Shown in pieces: positions 52,366 through 64,000 of a DNA stretch of 64,000 nt (position 1 is its first letter; every line of letters begins with the position of its first letter). This stretch comes from Rhynchopus sp. YZ270_cl-10 (Eukaryota; Euglenozoa; Diplonemea; Diplonemida; Diplonemidae): assembly GCA_964035575.1 (NCBI GenBank), contig OZ037834.1, forward strand, positions 2,253,594 through 2,317,593, given 5' to 3'. The notes below the pieces were generated by a model, which had not been told where the DNA came from, made no database searches, and worked only from the letters and a program-made list of their open reading frames with translations. The translations under genes were made by a program, and so were the position numbers.

Positions 52366-54606
52366 AAACCCGCAAACCCGCAAACCCGCAAACCCGCAAA
52401 CCCGCAAACCCGCAAACCCGCAAACCCGCAAACCCGCAAACCCGCAAACCCGCAAACCCGCAAACCCGCAAACCCGCAAACCCGCAAACCCGCAAACCCG
52501 CAAACCCGCAAACCCGCAAACCCGCAAACCCGCAAACCCGCAAACCCGCAAACCCGCAAACCCGCAAACCCGCAAACCCGCAAACCCGCAAACCCGCAAA
52601 CCCGCAAACCCGCAAACCCGCAAACCCGCAAACCCGCAAACCCGCAAACCCGCAAACCCGCAAACCCGCAAACCCGCAAACCCGCAAACCCGCAAACCCG
52701 CAAACCCGCAAACCCGCAAACCCGCAAACCCGCAAACCCGCAAACCCGCAAACCCGCAAACCCGCAAACCCGCAAACCCGCAAACCCGCAAACCCGCAAA
52801 CCCGCAAACCCGCAAACCCGTAAACCCGCAAACCCGTAAACCCGCAAACCCGTAAACCCGCAAACCCGCAAACCCGCAAACCCGTAAACCCGCAAACCCG
52901 CAAACCCGCAAACCCGCAAACCCGCAAACCCGCAAACCCGCAAACCCGCAAACCCGCAAACCCGCAAACCCGCAAACCCGCAAACCCGCAAACCCGCAAA
53001 CCCGCAAACCCGCAAACCCGCAAACCCGCAAACCCGCAAACCCGCAAACCCGCAAACCCGCAAACCCGCAAACCCGCAAACCCGCAAACCCGCAAACCCG
53101 CAAACCCGCAAACCCGCAAACCCGCAAACCCGCAAACCCGCAAACCCGCAAACCCGCAAACCCGTAAACCCGCAAACCCGCAAACCCGCAAACCCGCAAA
53201 CCCGCAAACCCGCAAACCCGCAAACCCGCAAACCCGCAAACCCGCAAACCCGCAAACCCGCAAACCCGCAAACCCGCAAACCCGCAAACCCGCAAACCCG
53301 CAAACCCGCAAACCCGCAAACCCGCAAACCCGCAAACCCGCAAACCCGCAAACCCGCAAACCCGCAAACCCGCAAACCCGCAAACCCGCAAACCCGCAAA
53401 CCCGCAAACCCGCAAACCCGCAAACCCGCAAACCCGTAAACCCGCAAACCCGCAAACCCGCAAACCCGCAAACCCGCAAACCCGCAAACCCGCAAACCCG
53501 CAAACCCGCAAACCCGTAAACCCGCAAACCCGCAAACCCGCAAACCCGCAAACCCGCAAACCCGCAAACCCGCAAACCCGCAAACCCGCAAACCCGCAAA
53601 CCCGCAAACCCGCAAACCCGCAAACCCGCAAACCCGCAAACCCGCAAACCCGCAAACCCGCAAACCCGCAAACCCGCAAACCCGCAAACCCGCAAACCCG
53701 CAAACCCGCAAACCCGCAAACCCGCAAACCCGCAAACCCGCAAACCCGCAAACCCGCAAACCCGCAAACCCGCAAACCCGCAAACCCGCAAACCCGCAAA
53801 CCCGTAAACCCGCAAACCCGCAAACCCGCAAACCCGCAAACCCGCAAACCCGCAAACCCGCAAACCCGCAAACCCGCAAACCCGTAAACCCGCAAACCCG
53901 CAAACCCGCAAACCCGCAAACCCGCAAACCCGCAAACCCGCAAACCCGCAAACCCGCAAACCCGCAAACCCGCAAACCCGCAAACCCGCAAACCCGCAAA
54001 CCCGTAAACCCGCAAACCCGCAAACCCGCAAACCCGCAAACCCGTAAACCCGCAAACCCGCAAACCCGCAAACCCGCAAACCCGCAAACCCGCAAACCCG
54101 CAAACCCGCAAACCCGCAAACCCGCAAACCCGCAAACCCGCAAACCCGCAAACCCGCAAACCCGCAAACCCGCAAACCCGCAAACCCCGCAAACCCGCAA
54201 ACCCGCAAACCCGCAAACCCGCAAACCCGCAAACCGCAAACCCGCAAACCCGCAAACCCGCAAACCCGCAAACCCGCAAACCCGCAAACCCGCAAACCCG
54301 CAAACCCGCAAACCCGCAAACCCGCAAACCCGCAAACCCGCAAACCCGTAAACCCGCAAACCCGCAAACCCGCAAACCCGCAAACCCGTAAACCCGCAAA
54401 CCCGCAAACCCGCAAACCCGCAAACCCGCAAACCCGCAAACCCGCAAACCCGCAAACCCGCAAACCCGCAAACCCGCAAACCCGCAAACCCGCAAACCCG
54501 CAAACCCGCAAACCCGCAAACCCGCAAACCCGCAAACCCGCAGACCCGCAAACCCGCAAACCCGCAAACCCGCAAACCCGCAAACCCGCAAACCCGCAAA
54601 CCCGCA
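52366..54606 (+). repeat. Octamer array A (CCCGCAAA)n, about 280 units
   Basis: A near-perfect 8-bp tandem repeat of 2.24 kb. Variant units CCCGTAAA are scattered singly. One unit has an extra C and one lacks a C (54180-54240). It begins at the A tail of retroposon copy 4 and ends at ACTAGAAGAAAGCTCGC. Long frames across it translate to an 8-residue peptide repeat and are artefacts. Confidence 0.97.
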
Positions 54607-55153
54607 CTAGAAGAAAGCTCGCTAAAATGTGGCAGGATGGTGTGGTTGTGAGGTATATGGCTCCGCCGAGAATTAGTGTTGAAAAGATTAGTATTATTCA
54701 GCAAATTCAGAAATGACCTATTCATTCATAGGAATCCTGACATGCCACGGAAAAGTCGAAAAAATGAGGGAGGATATAGTTATGAGGCACGTTGCTACGC
54801 CGCGAATTATTGATGCATGCTGCTGACATGACTGATACAGTTATAGATTATCAGAAAAGCTCACTGAAATGTAGCAGGATTTAGACAAAAACTGCTAAAT
54901 TTAGCAGGTTCGTGTGTTTAAGGATATTTTTCTCCGCCGCTAATATTTACACATAAGAGACTGTAGTTGTTAAGCTGTTTGGCTCCGCCGCAAAATTACT
55001 CACAGGGATAAGAAAGCTCGCCAACATGTAGCAAGCTTGTCTGGTTGTGGTGTGGTTGCTCCGCCGCTATTAATTTTTCAGGTTTGCATGACTATAAGAT
55101 AGTTTGCACAGTGTTATGTACTATCATCTCAGGGGAAGACTGCTACCAGTGTC
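54607..55153 (+). repeat. Post-array block, copy 1
   Basis: About 550 bp starting CTAGAAGAAAGCTCGC, repeated at 57741-58322 after array B. Within it, the motif CTCCGCCGC or CTACGCCGC next to AATT-rich sequence occurs five times, often after a GAAAGCTCGC-like start. This suggests older internal repeats. Confidence 0.85.
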
Positions 55154-56428
55154 ATCACAGCGCGCACAGACTCCGGAGAGCCAAAATCAAAATTTTTTTT
55201 TTCGATTTTTTGTAGGCAAAAATTGCTTGGAAAATTTTTTGGTCAAAATCCTGGTTTTTGGGGTCTCACACATGTGTATGACCAAATTTTAGGTGGTCAA
55301 AAGTGGAGTCTGACCCCCATGTCCAGGTTATGGAAATGTCCTATGAAGCCATTCCCGAAGGAATTCTGTACTTTTGAGCATTGCACATTATGTACTGACC
55401 AAAAAACCCACCTAAAACCCCGAAAACACCAAAAAACATGTAAAAACTGATACATGCATTTTAGGTCAAAAATACTCATTTCTCAGCGCAAATTGACCCC
55501 ATCACAGCACGCACAGACTCCGGAGAGCCAAAATCAAAAAAATTTTTTTTCGATTTTTTGCAGGCAAAAATTGCTGGGAAAATTTTTTGGTCAAAATCCT
55601 GGTTTTTGGGGTCTCATACATGTGTATGACCAATTTTCAGGTGGTCAAAAGTGGTGTCTGACCCCCATGTCCAGGTTATGGAAATGTCCTATGAAGCCAT
55701 TGCCGAAGGAATTTTGTACTTTTGAGCATCAGAAATTAGGTACTGACCAAAAAACCCACCTAAAACTCCCAAAACACCAAAAATCATGTAAAAACTGGTA
55801 CATGCATTTTAGGTCAAAAATACCCATTTCTCAGCGCAAATTGACCCCACCACAGCACGCACAGACTCCGGAGAGCCAAAATCAAAAATTTTTTTTTTCG
55901 ATTTTTTGTAGGCAAAAATTGCTTGGAAAATTTTTTGGTCAAAATCCTGGTTTTTGGGGTCTCATACATGTGTATGACCAAATTTCAGGTGGTCAAAAGT
56001 GGAGTCTGACCCCCCATGTCCAGGTTATGGAAATGTCATATGAAGCGATTGTCGAAGGAATTTTGCACTTTTGAGCATCAGAAATTAGGTACTGACCAAA
56101 AGACCCCAAAAACACCAAAAATCATGTAAAAACTGATACATGCATTTTAGGTCAAAAATACCCATTTCTCAGCGCAAATTGACCCCATCACAGCACGCAC
56201 AGACTCCGGAGAGCCAAAATCAAAAATTTTTTTTTTCGATTTTTTGTTGGCAAAAATTGCTGGGAAAAATTTTTTGGTCAAAATCCTGGTTTTTGGGGTC
56301 TCATACATGTGTATGACCAAATTTCAGGTGGTCAAAAGTGGAGTCTGACCCCCATGTCCAGGTTATGGAAATGTCATATGAAGCGATTGTCGAGGGAAAT
56401 TTGTACTTTTGAGCATCAGAAATTAGGT
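55154..56428 (+). repeat. 348-bp satellite, four units
   Basis: Units are anchored by CTCCGGAGAGCCAAAATCAA at 55171, 55518, 55866 and 56214 (spacing 347, 348, 348). Each includes CTGACCCCCATGTCCAGGTTATGG and a T-run/GATTTTTTG segment. Units are about 95 percent alike by eye. No unit-long frame is kept. Confidence 0.9.
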
Positions 56429-57043
56429 ACTGGAAATTTTTTCCACACAAATTTGACCTGGTACTCAAGGTCAATTTGACCTTGGGTTTTCTCTCAGGGT
56501 CTTGTGACCAATTTTCAACATGTTAAAAATGGAATCTGACCCCCATGTCCAGGTCATACAAACGCCCAATGAGTCCATTAAAGCCACAGATTTGACCTTT
56601 TGAGCAGTTGTCCTTAAATGTGGCCCAATTTTCCCAGCCAAAAAATGACCCCAAAAATCACGAAAAAAAATATTTTCAAGCCGATACTCTTACACACCTA
56701 ATTTTGGCCTAACATGTCAAATATGGACCTCCAGGGTCGCTATTGCTTCATTTTATGAGGATACTGGCCATAAATCATGGTTATCTCACATTTTGAAATT
56801 TTCATAACAAATACACCCAGCACCTCAGAAACACAAAAAATCGCAAATTCCTTCACAAAAATAGCCGTGAAATGCCGCACCCATTTTGGATATTGCCAGA
56901 TAGGACAAACTGGCGCCCCCAGTCGGGGCTGTCGTTTCCAGGCCCCATACTATAGGAATATCACCTCAGAATTGCTCGGAGGATGCAGGCTTCCATAAAA
57001 GACCTGGTGCCACTTTACAAGTGCTCTATACGGTAATAACTAG
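56429..57043 (+). repeat. Diverged satellite, related to the 377-bp unit
   Basis: It contains GAATCTGACCCCCATGTCCAGG, GAGTCCATTAAAGC-ACAGATTTGAC, ATTGCCAGAT-GGACAAAC and CTCTATACGGTAATAACT in the same order as the 377-bp satellite. It ends exactly where array B starts. Confidence 0.8.
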
Positions 57044-57740
57044 AAACCCGCAAACCCGCAAACCCGCAAACCCGCAAACCCGCAAACCCGCAAACCCGCA
57101 AACCCGCAAACCCGCAAACCCGCAAACCCGCAAACCCGCAAACCCGCAAACCCGCAAACCCGCAAACCCGCAAACCCGCAAACCCGCAAACCCGCAAACC
57201 CGCAAACCCGCAAACCCGCAAACCCGCAAACCCGCAAACCCGCAAACCCGCAAACCCGCAAACCCGCAAACCCGCAAACCCGCAAACCCGCAAACCCGCA
57301 AACCCGCAAACCCGCAAACCCGCAAACCCGCAAACCCGCAAACCCGCAAACCCGCAAACCCGCAAACCCGCAAACCCGTAAACCCGCAAACCCGCAAACC
57401 CGCAAACCCGCAAACCCGCAAACCCGCAAACCCGCAAACCCGCAAACCCGCAAACCCGCAAACCCGCAAACCCGCAAACCCGCAAACCCGCAAACCCGCA
57501 AACCCGCAAACCCGCAAACCCGCAAACCCGCAAACCCGCAAACCCGCAAACCCGCAAACCCGCAAACCCGCAAACCCGCAAACCCGCAAACCCGCAAACC
57601 CGCAAACCCGCAAACCCGCAAACCCGTAAACCCGCAAACCCGCAAACCCGCAAACCCGCAAACCCGCAAACCCGCAAACCCGCAAACCCGCAAACCCGCA
57701 AACCCGCAAACCCGCAAACCCGCAAACCCGCAAACCCGCA
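57044..57740 (+). repeat. Octamer array B (CCCGCAAA)n, about 87 units
   Basis: Same unit and strand as array A, with very few CCCGTAAA variants. The left junction is CGGTAATAACTAG-AAACCCG and the right is CCCGCACTAGAAG, the same right junction as array A. Confidence 0.97.
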
Positions 57741-58322
57741 CTAGAAGAAAGCTCGCTAAAATGTGGCAGGATGGTGTGGTTGTGAGGTATTTGGCTCCGC
57801 CGCGTATTTGTGTTGAAAAGATTAGTATCATTCAGCAAATGCAGAAATGATGTGCCTATTCATTCATAGAAAACCTGAAATGACACGGAAAAGTCGAAAA
57901 AATGAGGGAGGATGTAGTTTTGAGGCACGTTGCTACGCCGCGAATTATTGATACATGCTGCTGACATGACTGATACAGTAAAAGATTATCAGAAAAGGTC
58001 ACTGAAATGTAGCAGGATTTACCCACTAAATATTTGGACAAAAACTGCTAAATTTAGCAGTTTAGCAGTGTGTTTAAGGAAGGATATTTTGCTCCGCCGC
58101 TAATATTGACACATAAGAGACTGTGGTTGTTAAGCTGTTTGGATCCGCCGCAAAATTACTCACAGGGATAAGAAAGCTCGCCAACATGTAGCAAGCTTGT
58201 CTGGTTGTGGTGTGGTTGCTCCGCCGCTATTAATTTTTCAGGTTTGCATGACTATAAGAAAGTTTGCACAGTTTGCACAATGTTATTTACTATCATCTCC
58301 GGGGAAGACTGCTACCAGTATC
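57741..58322 (+). repeat. Post-array block, copy 2
   Basis: Collinear with 54607-55153 with small indels. Divergence at GCTACCAGTATC marks its end. Confidence 0.85.
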
Positions 58323-59032
58323 AAAATAATGGTACTTGTGTGCTTGGCTATTTTCCACACATCTTAACGTAAGGAAGGCACGTTTATTTTGAGACTTCCC
58401 ATGTTTGACAAAGTTGTGTGGCAAGCGATAATCGTTGTGCTTCCAATGAACAACGACACTGTTCTAAATACTGACTTGTGCTGGGAAGCCTGTCATCAAT
58501 GTCAAAAATATGGTGGTTTTCTGTTTTCTAAAATCATGTAAAAACTGATACATGCATTTTAAGTCAAAAATACCCATTTCTCAGTGCAAATTGACCCCAC
58601 CACAGCGCGCACAGACTCCAGAGACCCAAAATCAAAATTTTTTTTTTCCTCCATGGTAATGTCATGTTCTCACTCTACCATATGTCGGGTTCTCTTGCTT
58701 GATACAAAAATTATATCAGTAGAATCAGCAGATCAGTAGAATCTGCAGATCTCTCTGTCGACAATCGCTAGTAACCACCAATTTTCCACCATTTCCACCC
58801 AATTGTCGCCACTGACCTTTTCTCTTTCTCGAGCATTACCTCACCAAAAAATACATGTAAACATACACAATAAGCCCAAATCAGGACACCCAAACTTCAA
58901 AAATTTTTCTGGGGGGGCACTGCCCCCCCAGACCCCCCATGCTCCGCTCGCCTTCACGCTCCGCGTAAAGGCTCGCTCCGCTCTCCCTCGCGCCCCCACC
59001 ACGCTTCGCGTGGTGGGTGCGCTCGGTCGAAA
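58323..59032. other. Spacer with satellite fragment and GC hairpins
   Basis: A piece of the 348-bp satellite lies at about 58534-58650. At 58910-58942 and 58990-59012 there are GC hairpins (GGGGGGGCACTGCCCCCC; CCACCACGCTTCGCGTGGTGG). No gene seen. Confidence 0.6.
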
Positions 59033-61193
59033 GTCCATTAAAGCAACAGATTTGACGTTTTGAGTAGTTGTGGTTAAATGTGGCCAAATTTCACGGCTAT
59101 TTTATACATAGTACACGGTAGCATAGGGTATTTATATCCATTTTCAATTTTTAAATATTGCCAGATCGGACAAACGGGAGCACCCGGCCGGGGCTGTCGT
59201 TTCTAGACCCCACTCTACCCAAGTGTACTATCAGAATTGCTGGGAGGACGCAAACTTTGGATTCCGCAAGGGTGCCAGCTCACAGACCCTCTATACGGTA
59301 ATAACTGGATACCCATGGTGAAGAGAGTGACAATATTTTTTTGACCATATTTCAGGTGCTCTAAAGTGGAATCTGACCCCCATGTCCAGGTTGTAAAAAT
59401 GCTCTCTGAGTCCATTAAAGCAACAGATTTGACGTTTTGAGTAGTTGTGGTTAAATGTGGCCAAATTTCACGGCTATTTTATACATAGTACACGGTAGCA
59501 TAGGGTATTTATATCCATTTTCAATTTTTAAATATTGCCAGATCGGACAAACGGGAGCACCCGGCCGGGGCTGTCGTTTCTAGACCCCACTCTACCCAAG
59601 TGTACTATCAGAATTGCTGGGAGGACGCAAACTTTGGATTCCGCAAGGGTGCCAGCTCACAGACCCTCTATACGGTAATAACTGGATACCCATGGTGAAG
59701 AGAGTGACAATATTTTTTTGACCATATTTCAGGTGCTCTAAAGTGGAATCTGACCCCCATGTCCAGGTTGTAAAAATGCTCTCTGAGTCCATTAAAGCAA
59801 CAGATTTGACGTTTTGAGTAGTTGTGGTTAAATGTGGCCAAATTTCACGGCTATTTTATACATAGTACACGGTAGCATAGGGTATTTATATCCATTTTCA
59901 ATTTTTAAATATTGCCAGATCGGACAAACGGGAGCACCCGGCCGGGGCTGTCGTTTCTAGACCCCACTCTACCCAAGTGTACTATCAGAATTGCTGGGAG
60001 GACGCAAACTTTGGATTCCGCAAGGGTGCCAGCTCACAGACCCTCTATACGGTAATAACTGGATACCCATGGTGAAGAGAGTGACAATATTTTTTTGACC
60101 ATATTTCAGGTGCTCTAAAGTGGAATCTGACCCCCATGTCCAGGTTGTAAAAATGCTCTCTGAGTCCATTAAAGCAACAGATTTGACGTTTTGAGTAGTT
60201 GTGGTTAAATGTGGCCAAATTTCACGGCTATTTTATACATAGTACACGGTAGCATAGGGTATTTATATCCATTTTCAATTTTTAAATATTGCCAGATCGG
60301 ACAAACGGGAGCACCCGGCCGGGGCTGTCGTTTCTAGACCCCACTCTACCCAAGTGTACTATCAGAATTGCTGGGAGGACGCAAACTTTGGATTCCGCAA
60401 GGGTGCCAGCTCACAGACCCTCTATACGGTAATAACTGGATACCCATGGTGAAGAGAGTGACAATATTTTTTTGACCATATTTCAGGTGCTCTAAAGTGG
60501 AATCTGACCCCCATGTCCAGGTTGTAAAAATGCTCTCTGAGTCCATTAAAGCAACAGATTTGACGTTTTGAGTAGTTGTGGTTAAATGTGGCCAAATTTC
60601 ACGGCTATTTTATACATAGTACACGGTAGCATAGGGTATTTATATCCATTTTCAATTTTTAAATATTGCCAGATCGGACAAACGGGAGCACCCGGCCGGG
60701 GCTGTCGTTTCTAGACCCCACTCTACCCAAGTGTACTATCAGAATTGCTGGGAGGACGCAAACTTTGGATTCCGCAAGGGTGCCAGCTCACAGACCCTCT
60801 ATACGGTAATAACTGGATACCCATGGTGAAGAGAGTGACAATATTTTTTTGACCATATTTCAGGTGCTCTAAAGTGGAATCTGACCCCCATGTCCAGGTT
60901 GTAAAAATGCTCTCTGAGTCCATTAAAGCAACAGATTTGACGTTTTGAGTAGTTGTGGTTAAATGTGGCCAAATTTCACGGCTATTTTATACATAGTACA
61001 CGGTAGCATAGGGTATTTATATCCATTTTCAATTTTTAAATATTGCCAGATCGGACAAACGGGAGCACCCGGCCGGGGCTGTCGTTTCTAGACCCCACTC
61101 TACCCAAGTGTACTATCAGAATTGCTGGGAGGACGCAAACTTTGGATTCCGCAAGGGTGCCAGCTCACAGACCCTCTATACGGTAATAACTGG
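59033..61193 (+). repeat. 377-bp satellite, five full units and a partial one
   Basis: Units start at 59033, 59410, 59787, 60164, 60541 and 60918 (GTCCATTAAAGCAACAG). I see no difference between units. The last is cut at CGGTAATAACTGG, where array C begins. The 66-codon minus-strand frame in each unit is repeated only because the DNA is. Confidence 0.95.
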
Positions 61194-64000
61194 AAACCCG
61201 CAAACCCGCAAACCCGCAAACCCGCAAACCCGCAAACCCGCAAACCCGCAAACCCGCAAACCCGCAAACCCGCAAACCCGCAAACCCGCAAACCCGCAAA
61301 CCCGCAAACCCGCAAACCCGCAAACCCGCAAACCCGCAAACCCGCAAACCCGCAAACCCGCAAACCCGCAAACCCGCAAACCCGCAAACCCGCAAACCCG
61401 CAAACCCGCAAACCCGCAAACCCGCAAACCCGCAAACCCGCAAACCCGCAAACCCGCAAACCCGCAAACCCGCAAACCCGCAAACCCGCAAACCCGCAAA
61501 CCCGCAAACCCGCAAACCCGCAAACCCGCAAACCCGCAAACCCGCAAACCCGCAAACCCGCAAACCCGCAAACCCGCAAACCCGCAAACCCGCAAACCCG
61601 CAAACCCGCAAACCCGCAAACCCGCAAACCCGCAAACCCGCAAACCCGCAAACCCGCAAACCCGCAAACCCGCAAACCCGCAAACCCGCAAACCCGCAAA
61701 CCCGCAAACCCGCAAACCCGCAAACCCGCAAACCCGCAAACCCGCAAACCCGCAAACCCGCAAACCCGCAAACCCGCAAACCCGCAAACCCGCAAACCCG
61801 CAAACCCGCAAACCCGCAAACCCGCAAACCCGCAAACCCGCAAACCCGCAAACCCGCAAACCCGCAAACCCGCAAACCCGCAAACCCGCAAACCCGCAAA
61901 CCCGCAAACCCGCAAACCCGCAAACCCGCAAACCCGCAAACCCGCAAACCCGCAAACCCGCAAACCCGCAAACCCGCAAACCCGCAAACCCGCAAACCCG
62001 CAAACCCGCAAACCCGCAAACCCGCAAACCCGCAAACCCGCAAACCCGCAAACCCGCAAACCCGCAAACCCGCAAACCCGCAAACCCGCAAACCCGCAAA
62101 CCCGCAAACCCGCAAACCCGCAAACCCGCAAACCCGCAAACCCGCAAACCCGCAAACCCGCAAACCCGCAAACCCGCAAACCCGCAAACCCGCAAACCCG
62201 CAAACCCGCAAACCCGCAAACCCGCAAACCCGCAAACCCGCAAACCCGCAAACCCGCAAACCCGCAAACCCGCAAACCCGCAAACCCGCAAACCCGCAAA
62301 CCCGCAAACCCGCAAACCCGCAAACCCGCAAACCCGCAAACCCGCAAACCCGCAAACCCGCAAACCCGCAAACCCGCAAACCCGCAAACCCGCAAACCCG
62401 CAAACCCGCAAACCCGCAAACCCGCAAACCCGCAAACCCGCAAACCCGCAAACCCGCAAACCCGCAAACCCGCAAACCCGCAAACCCGCAAACCCGCAAA
62501 CCCGCAAACCCGCAAACCCGCAAACCCGCAAACCCGCAAACCCGCAAACCCGCAAACCCGCAAACCCGCAAACCCGCAAACCCGCAAACCCGCAAACCCG
62601 CAAACCCGCAAACCCGCAAACCCGCAAACCCGCAAACCCGCAAACCCGCAAACCCGCAAACCCGCAAACCCGCAAACCCGCAAACCCGCAAACCCGCAAA
62701 CCCGCAAACCCGCAAACCCGCAAACCCGCAAACCCGCAAACCCGCAAACCCGCAAACCCGCAAACCCGCAAACCCGCAAACCCGCAAACCCGCAAACCCG
62801 CAAACCCGCAAACCCGCAAACCCGCAAACCCGCAAACCCGCAAACCCGCAAACCCGCAAACCCGCAAACCCGCAAACCCGCAAACCCGCAAACCCGCAAA
62901 CCCGCAAACCCGCAAACCCGCAAACCCGCAAACCCGCAAACCCGCAAACCCGCAAACCCGCAAACCCGCAAACCCGCAAACCCGCAAACCCGCAAACCCG
63001 CAAACCCGCAAACCCGCAAACCCGCAAACCCGCAAACCCGCAAACCCGCAAACCCGCAAACCCGCAAACCCGCAAACCCGCAAACCCGCAAACCCGCAAA
63101 CCCGCAAACCCGCAAACCCGCAAACCCGCAAACCCGCAAACCCGCAAACCCGCAAACCCGCAAACCCGCAAACCCGCAAACCCGCAAACCCGCAAACCCG
63201 CAAACCCGCAAACCCGCAAACCCGCAAACCCGCAAACCCGCAAACCCGCAAACCCGCAAACCCGCAAACCCGCAAACCCGCAAACCCGCAAACCCGCAAA
63301 CCCGCAAACCCGCAAACCCGCAAACCCGCAAACCCGCAAACCCGCAAACCCGCAAACCCGCAAACCCGCAAACCCGCAAACCCGCAAACCCGCAAACCCG
63401 CAAACCCGCAAACCCGCAAACCCGCAAACCCGCAAACCCGCAAACCCGCAAACCCGCAAACCCGCAAACCCGCAAACCCGCAAACCCGCAAACCCGCAAA
63501 CCCGCAAACCCGCAAACCCGCAAACCCGCAAACCCGCAAACCCGCAAACCCGCAAACCCGCAAACCCGCAAACCCGCAAACCCGCAAACCCGCAAACCCG
63601 CAAACCGCAAACCCGCAAACCCGCAAACCGCAAACCCGCAAACCCGCAAACCCGCAAACCCGCAAACCCGCAAACCCGCAAACCCGCAAACCCGCAAACC
63701 CGCAAACCCGCAAACCCGCAAACCCGCAAACCCGCAAACCCGCAAACCCGCAAACCCGCAAACCCGCAAACCCGCAAACCCGCAAACCCGCAAACCCGCA
63801 AACCCGCAAACCCGCAAACCCGCAAACCCGCAAACCCGCAAACCCGCAAACCCGCAAACCCGCAAACCCGCAAACCCGCAAACCCGCAAACCCGCAAACC
63901 CGCAAACCCGCAAACCCGCAAACCCGCAAACCCGCAAACTCGCAAACCCGTAAACCCGTAAACCCGTAAACCCGCAAACCCGCAAACCCGCAAACCCGCA
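61194..64000 (+). repeat. Octamer array C (CCCGCAAA)n, about 350 units, runs off the window
   Basis: At least 2.8 kb. It is almost invariant until about 63600, where two units lack one C. A cluster of CCCGTAAA variants and one CTCGCAAA lies near 63935-63970. The + strand is the C-rich one, so a chromosome end immediately to the right would have the wrong polarity for a telomere. Confidence 0.97.

Noticed and set aside
59215-60923. Tandem family of 66-codon minus-strand genes
   Set aside because: Identical frames recur only because the 377-bp satellite does. There is no domain and no leader.
52238-63993. Very long reading frames on both strands (up to about 960 codons) in the octamer arrays
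   Set aside because: An 8-bp repeat gives the same 24-base, 8-residue period in every frame and has no stop in any of the six. The length is a property of the repeat, not evidence of a gene.
61194-64000. Chromosome-end telomere at the right edge
   Set aside because: The + strand is C-rich here. A right-hand telomere would have the G-rich strand as +, so this cannot be a normal right terminus.
1-64000. CRISPR arrays, operons, Shine-Dalgarno sites
   Set aside because: The introns, signal and transit peptides and satellites show that this is eukaryotic nuclear DNA. The short tandem arrays have no spacers.

Overview
This is a nuclear window from a microbial eukaryote that I cannot name. The genes are GC-rich and sit in AT-rich intergenic DNA full of homopolymer runs. 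Introns are few and tiny (45-73 nt), with GTATGT/GTATGC donors and CAG acceptors. A mitochondrial-type carboxylase subunit indicates a respiring cell. Every protein gene I accept lies on the + strand, and most start codons have a pyrimidine-rich stretch ending in AG just upstream. With the FHA-parvulin fusion (known from trypanosomes as Par42) and a reiterated snoRNA cluster, this hints at a euglenozoan-like or other spliced-leader organism. That placement is inference.

Layout. 1-510: end of a possible LSm-like gene. 0.5-3.9 kb: gene-free, with hairpins and dispersed repeats. 3.9-19.4 kb: five tandem paralogues of a secreted cysteine-rich family. Two carry C-terminal 105-residue PAN/Apple-like repeats, two are short forms without them, and one is 5'-truncated behind a retroposon. 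A membrane-anchored PC-esterase/SGNH gene (9.5-10.6 kb) and an AT-rich repeat zone (11.4-13.8 kb) interrupt the array. 20.3-43.2 kb: ubiquitin-like/LRR protein, GNAT acetyltransferase, very large class 3 lipase, six box C/D snoRNA copies, insulysin-type M16 protease, LVIVD-type propeller protein, methylcrotonoyl-CoA carboxylase beta and FHA-parvulin protein.

44.1-64.0 kb is repeat-dominated: a 13-bp minisatellite with a variant switch, copies of a young poly(A)-tailed retroposon (one with a clear target-site duplication), a 5'-truncated element coding for an OTU-like/zinc-finger protein, then a satellite domain. That domain holds three large arrays of the telomere-like octamer CCCGCAAA, a roughly 348-bp and a 377-bp satellite, and a duplicated block following two of the octamer arrays. 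The long reading frames inside the octamer and 13-bp arrays are artefacts of repeat units whose length is not a multiple of three.

The genes do not form one pathway. They are ordinary housekeeping or secreted-protein genes on one strand, bordering what looks like subtelomeric or heterochromatic DNA. The strongest unusual signals are the snoRNA cluster, the octamer-array/satellite architecture, the young retroposon and the PAN-repeat family.
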